Assembly: GCA_016714365.1 (NCBI GenBank)
Contig: JADJNH010000005.1
Coordinates: 2,270,501 to 2,334,500 of the forward strand
Reading direction: 5' to 3'
DNA: 64,000 nucleotides
Source: Candidatus Vicinibacter affinis
Lineage (GTDB): Bacteria > Bacteroidota > Bacteroidia > Chitinophagales > Saprospiraceae
Each line of letters begins with the position of its first letter. Within the stretch, counting starts at the first letter, position 1. Below, in pieces: positions 25,664 through 34,224 of this stretch. Made by a program: the position numbers and the translations under genes. The notes beneath the pieces are model-generated. The model was not told the origin of the DNA. It did no database searches and saw only the letters and a program-made list of their open reading frames with translations.

Positions 25664-28012
25664 TCAATATTTTAATTGTTTTAAAAATTCTTTCAATGTT
25701 ATGGTCGTTATACCTAAACCCTTTGCTTTTATCTGTAAACCATTGTCTGATGTAAGCATAATTGGGTTTTCTTTTTTGTATTTTAATGCAACTGATAATA
25801 TAAAATTGTCAGGTGATTTTTTGTTAAAGTCATTTGGAAGTAATGTCAAATCTGCTGTGTCCATTTTAATTCCACGTTTATCTATACTCTCATTAATTTG
25901 TCTCAATGCCTTTTGGACATTTTTCTTTTGTTCCTCTGTCAATGAAATTTTCAAATAGTCCAATTCGTCAATGACTTTTGCAGATAAAATGACTTGATAC
26001 ATTTTGTCTATTTTTGAAATAATGTCGGGATAATCAACAAAGACATTTGTGTCAATGATGTAAATATTTAACTTGTCCTTATTAATTTCCTTTTTCGGTT
26101 TTTCAAATTTTGAAAGGTCTATTTTGCCAAGAACTTTTAAACCTGGTTTGGTTTCAGATTCATTTTTTTTCGGCTCTGGTTCTTGGCTTCCTGGATTTTG
26201 TTTCTCAACTGTTTCCTGCTGTTTAACTTCGCTAATGTTGGCTATGGCTGAATTGTCAAATTTAATGTAAAATGAAAATTCCTCATTCAATCGTTGAAGA
26301 TAGCTTTTAACTTCATTGTCAATCTGCGAACGTGTCAATACACCTTTGTCTGTGATAATAAGTGTATGTCGTTTAGAACGACTTGTCGCAACATTAAAAA
26401 GTCGGTTTTCTAAAGAACGATGATAACTTGAATTAGGAACAACAAAAATTGTTACGTCATTTGTCAATCCTTGAACTCTTGATACTGTTTCAATCAATAA
26501 ATTCTTATGATAACCGACAGTTTGAAAAATTACTTTTTGTAATGCTTTGGTTGTCTCTACAAAGTATGTTAATACAGAAATATGCAATTTTTCATTTGTT
26601 TCCAATAAGTGTTTAACTATTTCAGTTGCAAGTTTAAGTGCATTTATTGGTTTAAACTCACCAGCTTTTAAATCCGTTTTTATTAAAGTTGGACCACCTT
26701 TAGGATTAAATAATTTGCCATAATCGGAATCCATTTCTAAATAGGAAAGTCGAATATCTTTCTTTGCTCTTGAATTTAAACTGTTCTTATAAAAAGCACC
26801 AGTATAATTTGCTGCTCTGTCAGTTAAACGATGTGTTTTGGTAAGTTGAAATATAGGTAATGATCCAGTTTCTGATAAAGCTTTTAAACCGTCAACTAAT
26901 GCGCCGTAATTTTTACGGCTTACTTTATCATCACTTAAAGCAACAACAGGTGGTAATTGTCTTGTGTCGCCAATCCAAATATTTTTCTTTCCTAAAAGCT
27001 TTGCTCCGCCAAACATAGCAAGCAACGCCTGACTCGCTTCGTCCACTATAACATAGTCAAACGGTGGTTCAATAAAAGATTTTGCAGCTTTTCCACTTGT
27101 AATGAAAAATGTTGATAGAATTAGATTGTAAGGTTGTGGGCTAACTTCTTTTGTTTGTTGTAAATCTTTGACCCCTTTTGCTTCGTCAACAGAAAGTTTC
27201 GTTTTAAAAATCCGATGTTCTTCCAAAAGTCCTTTCAATGCTGTTTTTTCAACTATTTCAATTAATGCTCTATTTGTTAATGCTGTTACTAAAACAGAGT
27301 TACCCTCATTACAAAGTCGTTCGCAAATTTCAGCTATTAAATATGTTTTGCCTGTCCCTGGTGGACCTTGAATAATCAAGCTGTCTTGCAAAGTCAATTG
27401 AGATAAAACAAAATCAGCAATGTTGCTTTTATTGTCAAGAAGAGAAGGTGTCCAATCTGAACCTTGAAAATCTTGGTCAAGAATTTTATTTACAGATTCA
27501 TTGTTTTGATTTTGGACAATGCTTTGAAGATTGGCAATGTATTCAAATGGTGGTTTTTTCGGGCCTAAAAGAACTATCATTCCTTTGGCTTCTTGTATAT
27601 TAATTGCAAACTCAATTTCAACACCTCTGAATTTCGCAATGCTGAAATCTTTTTCAATTTTGCCGTCTTTGTCTTTTGATGGTGATTGCCAAATACAAAC
27701 AACCTCAGAATAATTTGTCTTTGCTTTTAATAAATCTCCATAAGTCTTGTTTCCCCATTCTCTATAATTTCTTAAATCCTTTGGAACTGTAAAACAGTAA
27801 AGATATTCTTCTTGTCTTGGTATTCCTCTGGTATTTGGGAATTTCAAAATCATTTCTCCGTCTTCAAACGTAAGAAATTGAGCAACAAAAAGTTCTTCAC
27901 GTTCTTGCAACAGAAAAAGAGCAGAAGTATCTAACTTCTGCTTATAGGCTTCGGTTTGTGCCCGAAGTTCTTCTTCTAAAAACCGAATATGTTCTTCTCT
28001 GCTGTAAATCAT
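25664..28012 (-). CDS. UPF1-like SF1 helicase with C-terminal PIN nuclease domain
   Basis: 782 aa. Residues 1-180 are an unassigned N-terminal region with a helical start. A UPF1-type SF1 helicase follows: Walker A GPPGTGKT (216-223), Walker B VIVDEAS (321-327), GDTRQLPPVV (348-357), SRVQGLTND (511-519) and motif VI NVATSRSKR (540-548). After a charged linker, residues 649-782 form a PIN domain with all four acidic residues: D654 (IIDTNVF), E683 (IDELD), D735 (SPDNFIL) and D756 (TSDNGL). This suggests RNA or DNA unwinding linked to RNA cleavage. The start codon overlaps the upstream ATPase stop (TAATG), so the two are coupled. The role, probably defence, is inference from context. Confidence 0.85.
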   Translation of the reverse strand: MIYSREEHIRFLEEELRAQTEAYKQKLDTSALFLLQEREELFVAQFLTFEDGEMILKFPNTRGIPRQEEYLYCFTVPKDLRNYREWGNKTYGDLLKAKTNYSEVVCIWQSPSKDKDGKIEKDFSIAKFRGVEIEFAINIQEAKGMIVLLGPKKPPFEYIANLQSIVQNQNNESVNKILDQDFQGSDWTPSLLDNKSNIADFVLSQLTLQDSLIIQGPPGTGKTYLIAEICERLCNEGNSVLVTALTNRALIEIVEKTALKGLLEEHRIFKTKLSVDEAKGVKDLQQTKEVSPQPYNLILSTFFITSGKAAKSFIEPPFDYVIVDEASQALLAMFGGAKLLGKKNIWIGDTRQLPPVVALSDDKVSRKNYGALVDGLKALSETGSLPIFQLTKTHRLTDRAANYTGAFYKNSLNSRAKKDIRLSYLEMDSDYGKLFNPKGGPTLIKTDLKAGEFKPINALKLATEIVKHLLETNEKLHISVLTYFVETTKALQKVIFQTVGYHKNLLIETVSRVQGLTNDVTIFVVPNSSYHRSLENRLFNVATSRSKRHTLIITDKGVLTRSQIDNEVKSYLQRLNEEFSFYIKFDNSAIANISEVKQQETVEKQNPGSQEPEPKKNESETKPGLKVLGKIDLSKFEKPKKEINKDKLNIYIIDTNVFVDYPDIISKIDKMYQVILSAKVIDELDYLKISLTEEQKKNVQKALRQINESIDKRGIKMDTADLTLLPNDFNKKSPDNFILSVALKYKKENPIMLTSDNGLQIKAKGLGITTITLKEFLKQLKY

Positions 28013-31000
28013 TATAGCAATAAGTTTTTATCGTCAGTTGATAACTCAGTTGAACTAGGGTTTCGCTCGCTCAAACCAAATTGTCGCAGGTAATCTGTTG
28101 AGCTTTCAGGAGTTTCAAAAATAAAGTGTGTGTAGGGTAGATACTGAAAGAATTTAACAAATTCCTTTAAATTGGCCAAAGCGAAAGATTGAGTGTTTAA
28201 TCGCATATGGAAAGTATCATTAATAGATTCAATATCGGAAAGGGTTACGTTTCTAACTACGTCACCTCTGGTTACTACAAATAATTGAGAGTCTGGTTCT
28301 GTCAATGTCAACCATTCATTAGGGTTAAAATATATCTTACCTGCTTTGGCACTCTTTATGATAATCTTAATCGGATTGCCATTAGGGCTAAGAATACCAT
28401 CTACAATGGTATATTTGATTTTAAGGTTTTCAGAAAATCTAAATCCTTTTTCCTTGAGTGTTTGGAAAATTATTTCCTTGGCATCTTCACTTACCGAAAT
28501 TCTTGATTTCTCACTTGAGTTATCTATGAGTGATAGCGAAATTGCAATGTCATCTTCCGAACCGACTGGATATAAAACACCAGAAACAGGTAATATCGCT
28601 TCGGTTGGTGTTTTTAAAATGTCTGCAATGTTCGGATTGGTTAAAAGGGCTTTCAACTTATCCTTTATCTCTTTAGGCAACAAACCTGTTTCGCCAAATA
28701 TTTCATCAAATATCTCTGCTTTTTCAAGATTTTCTGCAATTTCGTCATCATCTATTAGTCTGTGTTTTCGTTCATAGAGTTTTGTAAATATTTGCTCTGC
28801 TAAATATTTGTTCTTGTTGAACCATAGGAACAGTTTGCGGAATAATTCTCGAATTGCATCATCTCTTTCAATGCTTCCAAGTTTTAGTTCAATCAGTACT
28901 GTAATTTTATCGGCAATGGCTTTAATTTCAACAACTTGTTTTTCTGGAAGTACAGGAAAAATTTCTTTTGCCAATAGTTCATTGCGAAAATCATAACCCA
29001 ACAGTTTGCTTATATCTTTTAAATCTTCTGCGACTTCTTCGGTATTATCTGTCTGTAAAATGTCTTTATATTTAAAATCTCCGTTTTGATTTGGCAGTAT
29101 TGGTGCGGTTTTTAGATTTAATAAGTTTTCGTATTGGTTCTTTTCCAAGAAAGTTATTAACTCATCAAGCCACTTTAGAGTTTCTGAAATAATTTGAAAA
29201 CTAAATTTTGTTTTTAAAGTTTCAACATTGTTACAGGAACCAATAGTAGTAACGATTCTTTTTGTGATTAACTTGTCTGATACCACCCAAATGCTCGGAT
29301 TATCAATAGGAACAGATTTTATTTCACCAATTTCATTTGGGAACAATCTTTTAGAAAAAGTATAAATACTACTTCTTATTTTATTCTCAGATTTTGGAAA
29401 CAAACAAGCTAATTGAATGCAAGCCTTGTTGATGTTTGAATTTTCGCCTTCATTCAAAATTCGGTTGATTTCTATGATTATAGAATCTTGGTCTTTTGAA
29501 TTGAAAATAATACCTGTAAAATCATTTATACTTTGATGTAATAAAAAGTTTTTCCAATCGTTTCCGATTGTAATCATTACAGATTTCAGATTTTCCTCAA
29601 TACCGTCATCTTTTAAAAGTTTTGATTTTACTTGGAACAATCCATTTTGGTTAGGTAGTACTTTTAATTTGTCTTGGTTAAGTTGTGCCAATAAAGTTTC
29701 ATCATCATTAACCAATGCAATCACTTCATTTAACCAATCAATTGTACCGGATTCTGTTTTTCCAAGAGAAGTTGATAGCCGACTTATATTTTGTTTGGTC
29801 TCTATCCATTTAACTATTTTTTCTACTGTTAGCTCATATTCTTTTTTCCAAATAATTTCATACCACTTATGAATATGTTCTTGGTTTGGAAGTATAAAAT
29901 AATCTCCAATATTGCATAATATCCAAAGTTTTTCTCTGATTTCTTTTTTAACTGAACTTGGGAAATCAACTGTTCCTTTTCCCGTTATAGCTCTGCGACC
30001 GTATCTAACCGTATCAACAATATATTTTGTAAGTAAGGTTTCTCTTGTTGGCTTAATATATGTTTCTTCATACCAAGAAGTATTTACCCAATCTTTTTCT
30101 TTTGGTTTTCTTATGTCTGCAAGGTTGTAAAGATTTTTCCATTCGAACTTGCTTTGAACATAGTTGATAAAAATATTGTAAAGTCTAAACGCTTCATTGA
30201 AAACTGCTACATTTTTCTGTGTGTCCTCATCTGTACCGCCTGTAAGACTTATTCCGTCTCGTGGCTCTGTTGGCTCAAAGAATGGGCTGTTTATTACAAA
30301 AGGAATATGTAGTTCTTCTGTTCCAATTAAAGGAAAATCTAAAAACACTTTTGGAACTTCCTTTTCAACTGACAATAGAAGAATTTCATTTTCAACTATT
30401 TGAATTGGAAAAATTATTTTTGTTTCATTGCACCCAACCGACACATAATACTTGGATAGTTGTTCTTTCTGGATATTTAGTTCATAAAAAATAATCTCAG
30501 TTTCTTCAAATTGTATTGAATTGATTTTTGAAAGTTTAAAATCAAATATCGTATTGACACCATTGTATTTTATAGACTTAATATTGGGATGATTTATTAA
30601 GGAATAAGCAGCCGTGTTTTTAAGTTCCTCAACAGCAATTTTGGCTAACTCAAGTCCTACATTATTTAGATGGTAAATAAATTCAGATTTAAATTCGTTT
30701 ACATTCGGGGAAATTGTTGAAGAATTTGAAACGCTTGTTTCAACCGAAGTGAACGCCTTTTCTATTCCGTTAATTAATTCTGGAACATTATGGCCCGTGC
30801 GGTCAAGAATTAGAGTAAAGGGCTTGAAAGTTTCATTATTTTCTTGGAATACAGCTTTTATTTCAACCAATTCCGAGAGTAAGTGTGTTGTCATAAAACC
30901 TGTTCCAAAACGACCTGTTGTCGCAGGTGCTTCTTCTGAATTGGTTTCGTTTCGGTCTTTGTCGCTTGAAGAATAGCGTCTGATTAAACCTCTTACATTT

Positions 31001-31260
31001 TCATTTTTAAAGTAGCCTTTGTTATGAGAAAAAATGAATTTGTCATTGGTTAAATTTAGTTCAATTGAAAGATTCTTGTCTCCGTTTGAATTACAAACAG
31101 CAACATTGTCTTTAGCATTTTGGATAAGTTCCCAAATCAATCTTCTTGCAATAAACTCTTTGTTTATGCCTTGTCGAATTGGTCTAAGTTTTTCAAATAT
31201 ATCAAGTGCTGATTTTCTGTTTAAATCTTGCGTATCGAATTTTCCGAATATTTCACTCAT
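28012..31260 (-). CDS. Large GHKL/HSP90-like (sacsin-type) ATPase
   Basis: 1082 aa. The N-terminal about 250 residues are a Bergerat-fold ATPase: N-box WELIQNAKDN (residues 43-52, with E44 and N48), a FSHNKGYF segment near 80 in the place of the DxGxG box, and the G-box GRFGTGF (116-122). This arrangement matches sacsin/HSP90-like proteins in bacterial accessory islands. The following 800 residues contain no domain I recognise; several blocks are alike (PNQNGLFQVKSKLL, PNQNGDFKYKDILQ, ILPNQEHIHKW), suggesting degenerate internal repeats. It is coupled to the UPF1-PIN helicase downstream (TAATG). The pair is a plausible two-component defence module; no named system is claimed. Confidence 0.8.
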   Translation of the reverse strand: MSEIFGKFDTQDLNRKSALDIFEKLRPIRQGINKEFIARRLIWELIQNAKDNVAVCNSNGDKNLSIELNLTNDKFIFSHNKGYFKNENVRGLIRRYSSSDKDRNETNSEEAPATTGRFGTGFMTTHLLSELVEIKAVFQENNETFKPFTLILDRTGHNVPELINGIEKAFTSVETSVSNSSTISPNVNEFKSEFIYHLNNVGLELAKIAVEELKNTAAYSLINHPNIKSIKYNGVNTIFDFKLSKINSIQFEETEIIFYELNIQKEQLSKYYVSVGCNETKIIFPIQIVENEILLLSVEKEVPKVFLDFPLIGTEELHIPFVINSPFFEPTEPRDGISLTGGTDEDTQKNVAVFNEAFRLYNIFINYVQSKFEWKNLYNLADIRKPKEKDWVNTSWYEETYIKPTRETLLTKYIVDTVRYGRRAITGKGTVDFPSSVKKEIREKLWILCNIGDYFILPNQEHIHKWYEIIWKKEYELTVEKIVKWIETKQNISRLSTSLGKTESGTIDWLNEVIALVNDDETLLAQLNQDKLKVLPNQNGLFQVKSKLLKDDGIEENLKSVMITIGNDWKNFLLHQSINDFTGIIFNSKDQDSIIIEINRILNEGENSNINKACIQLACLFPKSENKIRSSIYTFSKRLFPNEIGEIKSVPIDNPSIWVVSDKLITKRIVTTIGSCNNVETLKTKFSFQIISETLKWLDELITFLEKNQYENLLNLKTAPILPNQNGDFKYKDILQTDNTEEVAEDLKDISKLLGYDFRNELLAKEIFPVLPEKQVVEIKAIADKITVLIELKLGSIERDDAIRELFRKLFLWFNKNKYLAEQIFTKLYERKHRLIDDDEIAENLEKAEIFDEIFGETGLLPKEIKDKLKALLTNPNIADILKTPTEAILPVSGVLYPVGSEDDIAISLSLIDNSSEKSRISVSEDAKEIIFQTLKEKGFRFSENLKIKYTIVDGILSPNGNPIKIIIKSAKAGKIYFNPNEWLTLTEPDSQLFVVTRGDVVRNVTLSDIESINDTFHMRLNTQSFALANLKEFVKFFQYLPYTHFIFETPESSTDYLRQFGLSERNPSSTELSTDDKNLLL

Positions 31261-31585
31261 ATTTCTTATTTCTTTCTAATTAAGTATTGGCCAAAGTGCG
31301 ATTGGGGCAAAAACAGTTGTGCTGCACTTGGTTGGCAATGAGCGTAGGGTTGCTGCTCTTTTGATTTTGCTGAAGCATTGGCATTCTATCTTTCATTTTT
31401 TTGTTCGCTTATTTTCGGTCGTGTCGTCTTTTAGGGTGAGGCATAACGTTTTGGGTGTTTTCCATTGTGGGGTATTTTAGCACTCAAATTTGTTCGGAAA
31501 ACTGAACTCTTGCCTTTATCAAATTTATCTTTGAATCATATAACCCCTGCAATCGAAAATTCCTTGCTATGTGCAGTTTTTCCTT
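31261..31585. other. Intergenic region, 325 bp, with module M3
   Basis: It separates the ATPase start from the NERD-helicase stop. It holds the conserved module M3 (31438-31512) and a region with GTTGCTGCTCTTTTGATTTTG. No gene. Confidence 0.5.
31438..31512. repeat. Conserved 3' module M3 (downstream of the NERD-helicase)
   Basis: Plus strand GGCATAACGTTTTGGGTG, then CATTGTGGGGTATTTTAGCA, CTCAAATTTG and GGAAAACTGAAC. It shares the AGCAC..AA.TTT....ACTGAAC skeleton with M1, M2 and M4, and begins 74 bp after the NERD-helicase stop. The style is familiar from intergenic regions of accessory genes in Bacteroidota. Confidence 0.5.
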
Positions 31586-33481
31586 TCATTGAATTACATA
31601 TTGGATCTCTATTTCGCTCTTGAAAAAGTTGTCAAACATTTTGTTACCCAAATTAAATACAATTAAATTTTTCCTTGCCCTTGTCAATGCAGTGTAAATA
31701 ATTTCAGCATTTGTAAATGCACTTTCTTCATCTTCTTCATTTTCAATGAACAAAAACAGAGTGTCAATCTCCCAACCTTTGAAACTATGTACTGTTGATA
31801 GTTTTACCGTTCCTGTTTTCATCCAAAAATGGTTCTTCTTGATTTTTCTTATGTCCTCTAACTTGTCACGCATTGCTTTGTTGATGTGGAATTTTATATC
31901 TCCTTCAGCAACACCTTTTTCAATGAGTTTTTTTGTTTCATCCTTTTTTATTGTATCGAATTCCTCTTGGCTTTCAAAAGTCGTTGTAGTCTTTTCATTT
32001 TTTACGGTGCGTATTGAAAAATCTATTGCTCGTAAAATCTCAACTTTTGAACATAAAATACCTGCATCTGAAGAATGAATTTTATTCTTCTCTAATACAG
32101 AATAAACTGCCTCAAATAATTTTTGGGTAGTAAATTTGTTGAATGAATGATACTCAATAGTTCTTGTTTCAAAGTCAATTTGCGACATTATTTTAATGTC
32201 GTCCAACTCGTAGATTTTGTCAAAGAATTTCTGTTGAAATTTAATTGCAATGTTGGCAATTGCTCCAGTAAATCTGAAAGATTTATCTAGTGATTTGTTC
32301 CATACGCCTGGGATGTTTCTTACAACTAATTTTCTATGATAAATATCTTGTTTGTCATCACCAAAAACAATCCACTCAGTGTCATCGTGCATAAAATATG
32401 TAGCAACAATATCAAGCCACTCTTGCTCGTAATCTTGAATTTCATCTATAAGAACTACATCAAATGTATGAATTTTATTTTTCACATCTTCAAAAAAAGA
32501 TGTGTCATACCAAGCATTTAACCCGTTAATTTCAAGGTTGTAATTATTTGCTTGGGTTTTAATAAATTGATGATAGTTAGTGATATAGAAACTATTCCAA
32601 TAAAACTCTTCTCTAACATCACTAATTCTATCGTGAATATAATTTTTAAGTGCAAGGTTGAAAGTCAAAATTAAAACTTTGCTTTTTGTTCTAATATGGG
32701 CGTTGACAGCACGCTTTGCTAAAACCAATGTCTTCCCACTTCCTGCAACGCCTCTTATTTTTCTTCTTGGTCTTATTTCGCTTCTAATTAATTCTTGTTG
32801 CTCTTTTGTATAGTTAATTTCTATTCCTTCTTCTGTTTGATGGACAGGAGCTTTCAAGTAACGGTAAAAACTGTTGTACAGAGTATCGTCAAAATATTTT
32901 GATTTTCTGTTTAAATAAAACTTACTGAACAGTTTGTCTAATTTATCTTTGTTAAGCGAATTGTTTCCAAGTAATCCGAAGTAGCTTACAAATTCTCGGT
33001 ATTTAGAATTGTTTTTTTCTTTTGTGTCAATCTGAAAATCTGATAACAGAAATTTGTTAAGGTGTTGTTCTGTAGTATTATGAAAATAGACAGCACACTT
33101 TACAGTTGCCCAATGATCTTTGTTCTTGACGTTTTTTAGAAATAACTCTTCAATGTGAAGTTTGAATAAATTGTCTTTATAGTTTTCTACTTGGTTAAGT
33201 GGTGATTTTATAAACGTATCATCTTTAACTAACCGCCATCTTGTTTTCTCGTCAACATAATAATGCTGTAAATTCCAATCTTTAACTTCTATGAGTAGCA
33301 AACCGCTTTCTTTTCGCATAATTGCAAAGTCGGGGTTGTCTCCATTGAGAAAAGGTTGAAAATATATTTCGTAAGTGTTGTCCAAATTTTCCAACAAAAA
33401 ATTAAGCAAAGTCCACTCACCTTCAGTTGGTTGAACTTTCTGTCGTTTGATTACTTCAAGTGTTGGACTTAGAAGGGCCAT
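31586..33481 (-). CDS. NERD-domain nuclease fused to UvrD-like helicase
   Basis: 631 aa. The N-terminal 130 residues are a NERD nuclease-related domain: GEW near 21, the acidic NPDFAIM (D51) and LLIEVKDW (E65, K67), a PD-(D/E)xK-like set. A UvrD/SF1A helicase follows: Q-motif-like YTKEQQELI near 224, Walker A GVAGSGKT (244-251), Walker B DEIQD (346-350), and a C-terminal LSTVHSFKGWEIDTLFLF with YTALTRARKNLIVFN. Such fusions occur in defence islands and DNA processing. It stands alone with its own gaps on both sides. The target is unknown; nuclease activity is inferred from motifs. Confidence 0.85.
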   Translation of the reverse strand: MALLSPTLEVIKRQKVQPTEGEWTLLNFLLENLDNTYEIYFQPFLNGDNPDFAIMRKESGLLLIEVKDWNLQHYYVDEKTRWRLVKDDTFIKSPLNQVENYKDNLFKLHIEELFLKNVKNKDHWATVKCAVYFHNTTEQHLNKFLLSDFQIDTKEKNNSKYREFVSYFGLLGNNSLNKDKLDKLFSKFYLNRKSKYFDDTLYNSFYRYLKAPVHQTEEGIEINYTKEQQELIRSEIRPRRKIRGVAGSGKTLVLAKRAVNAHIRTKSKVLILTFNLALKNYIHDRISDVREEFYWNSFYITNYHQFIKTQANNYNLEINGLNAWYDTSFFEDVKNKIHTFDVVLIDEIQDYEQEWLDIVATYFMHDDTEWIVFGDDKQDIYHRKLVVRNIPGVWNKSLDKSFRFTGAIANIAIKFQQKFFDKIYELDDIKIMSQIDFETRTIEYHSFNKFTTQKLFEAVYSVLEKNKIHSSDAGILCSKVEILRAIDFSIRTVKNEKTTTTFESQEEFDTIKKDETKKLIEKGVAEGDIKFHINKAMRDKLEDIRKIKKNHFWMKTGTVKLSTVHSFKGWEIDTLFLFIENEEDEESAFTNAEIIYTALTRARKNLIVFNLGNKMFDNFFKSEIEIQYVIQ

Positions 33482-33595
33482 AAAGTTTTAATTAAGTATT
33501 ACTTTATAATTTGAGTCTAAAAATTGCAAATAGCTTTCTATTAATCAATTTATCATTTCTCATTGCTATATGACCTTGATATTAATGTCGAAATT

Positions 33596-33859
33596 TTATT
33601 TCTTATAATTTTCATCTGAGGTGGATAAAAAAGTGTGAACAGGAAAATCAATGTTGTTAATACTTCTGGCGTTAAGTTGAGAGTAAATTCTATAAGATTG
33701 CTTGTTTTGAAAATCATCAATTACAAGGATGCGAACTAAGTCCTCCAGATTTACAAATTGAAATAATGAATTATTTTTATTCAGCCTATACAGGTCAGTA
33801 CTTTTGCGGGCATCAAGACAATTCTGACTGCTCGAAGTAGTATATTGGGTTAAAGGCAT
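33596..33859 (-). CDS. Possible short protein, 87 aa, doubtful
   Basis: A minus-strand frame of 87 codons with a mixed composition (FQFVNLEDLVRILVIDDFQN). No domain, signal peptide or ribosome site is visible. A TAnnTTTG match on the minus strand at 34049-34056 is the only supportive signal, and it is about 190 bp away. It may be gene debris at the edge of the accessory island. Confidence 0.25.
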   Translation of the reverse strand: MPLTQYTTSSSQNCLDARKSTDLYRLNKNNSLFQFVNLEDLVRILVIDDFQNKQSYRIYSQLNARSINNIDFPVHTFLSTSDENYKK

Positions 33860-34170
33860 TAGTCTTATTTTAGGCTTTAGGGTTTCAGGACATTTGGCTA
33901 TTTTTTAAAATTCAGAACGTTTTGGTGGTCGTATAGCAATAATTCGGGCTAAAATATAATTTATTTATGAAATTTCCAAATTATTTGAGAGATTTTATTT
34001 TTAGGATAGTAGTTCTAATTTATCCGCTATATGGATCTTTAGAATTTTCAAATATAACGGAGGGACGTATATCATTTTGTTTTCATTATCTGAAAATGCA
34101 GAATTCTATTTGTGGATCACACAGCCCCCTCATTTTTATAATATAACCAAAATTCTTAATGTATATTGAT

Positions 34171-34198
34171 TTGAATTAATTATTTAAACATATCTTTG
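34171..34198 (+). promoter_or_regulatory. Bacteroidota-type promoter for the OmpA gene
   Basis: TTG (34171-34173), 17 bp, then TATCTTTG (34191-34198). Both match the TTG-N17-23-TAnnTTTG consensus of Bacteroidota sigma-A promoters, 27 bp before the ATG at 34225. Confidence 0.65.
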
Positions 34199-34224
34199 TA
34201 TGTTTAATTTAATCATCCGCTACC

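Larger units (their letters stand above)
33482..34224. other. Gap of 743 bp at the island boundary
   Basis: AT-rich DNA between the last island gene and the OmpA gene. It contains only the doubtful 87-codon frame and the OmpA promoter. GC content rises sharply at the OmpA gene, marking the return to core sequence. Confidence 0.5.
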
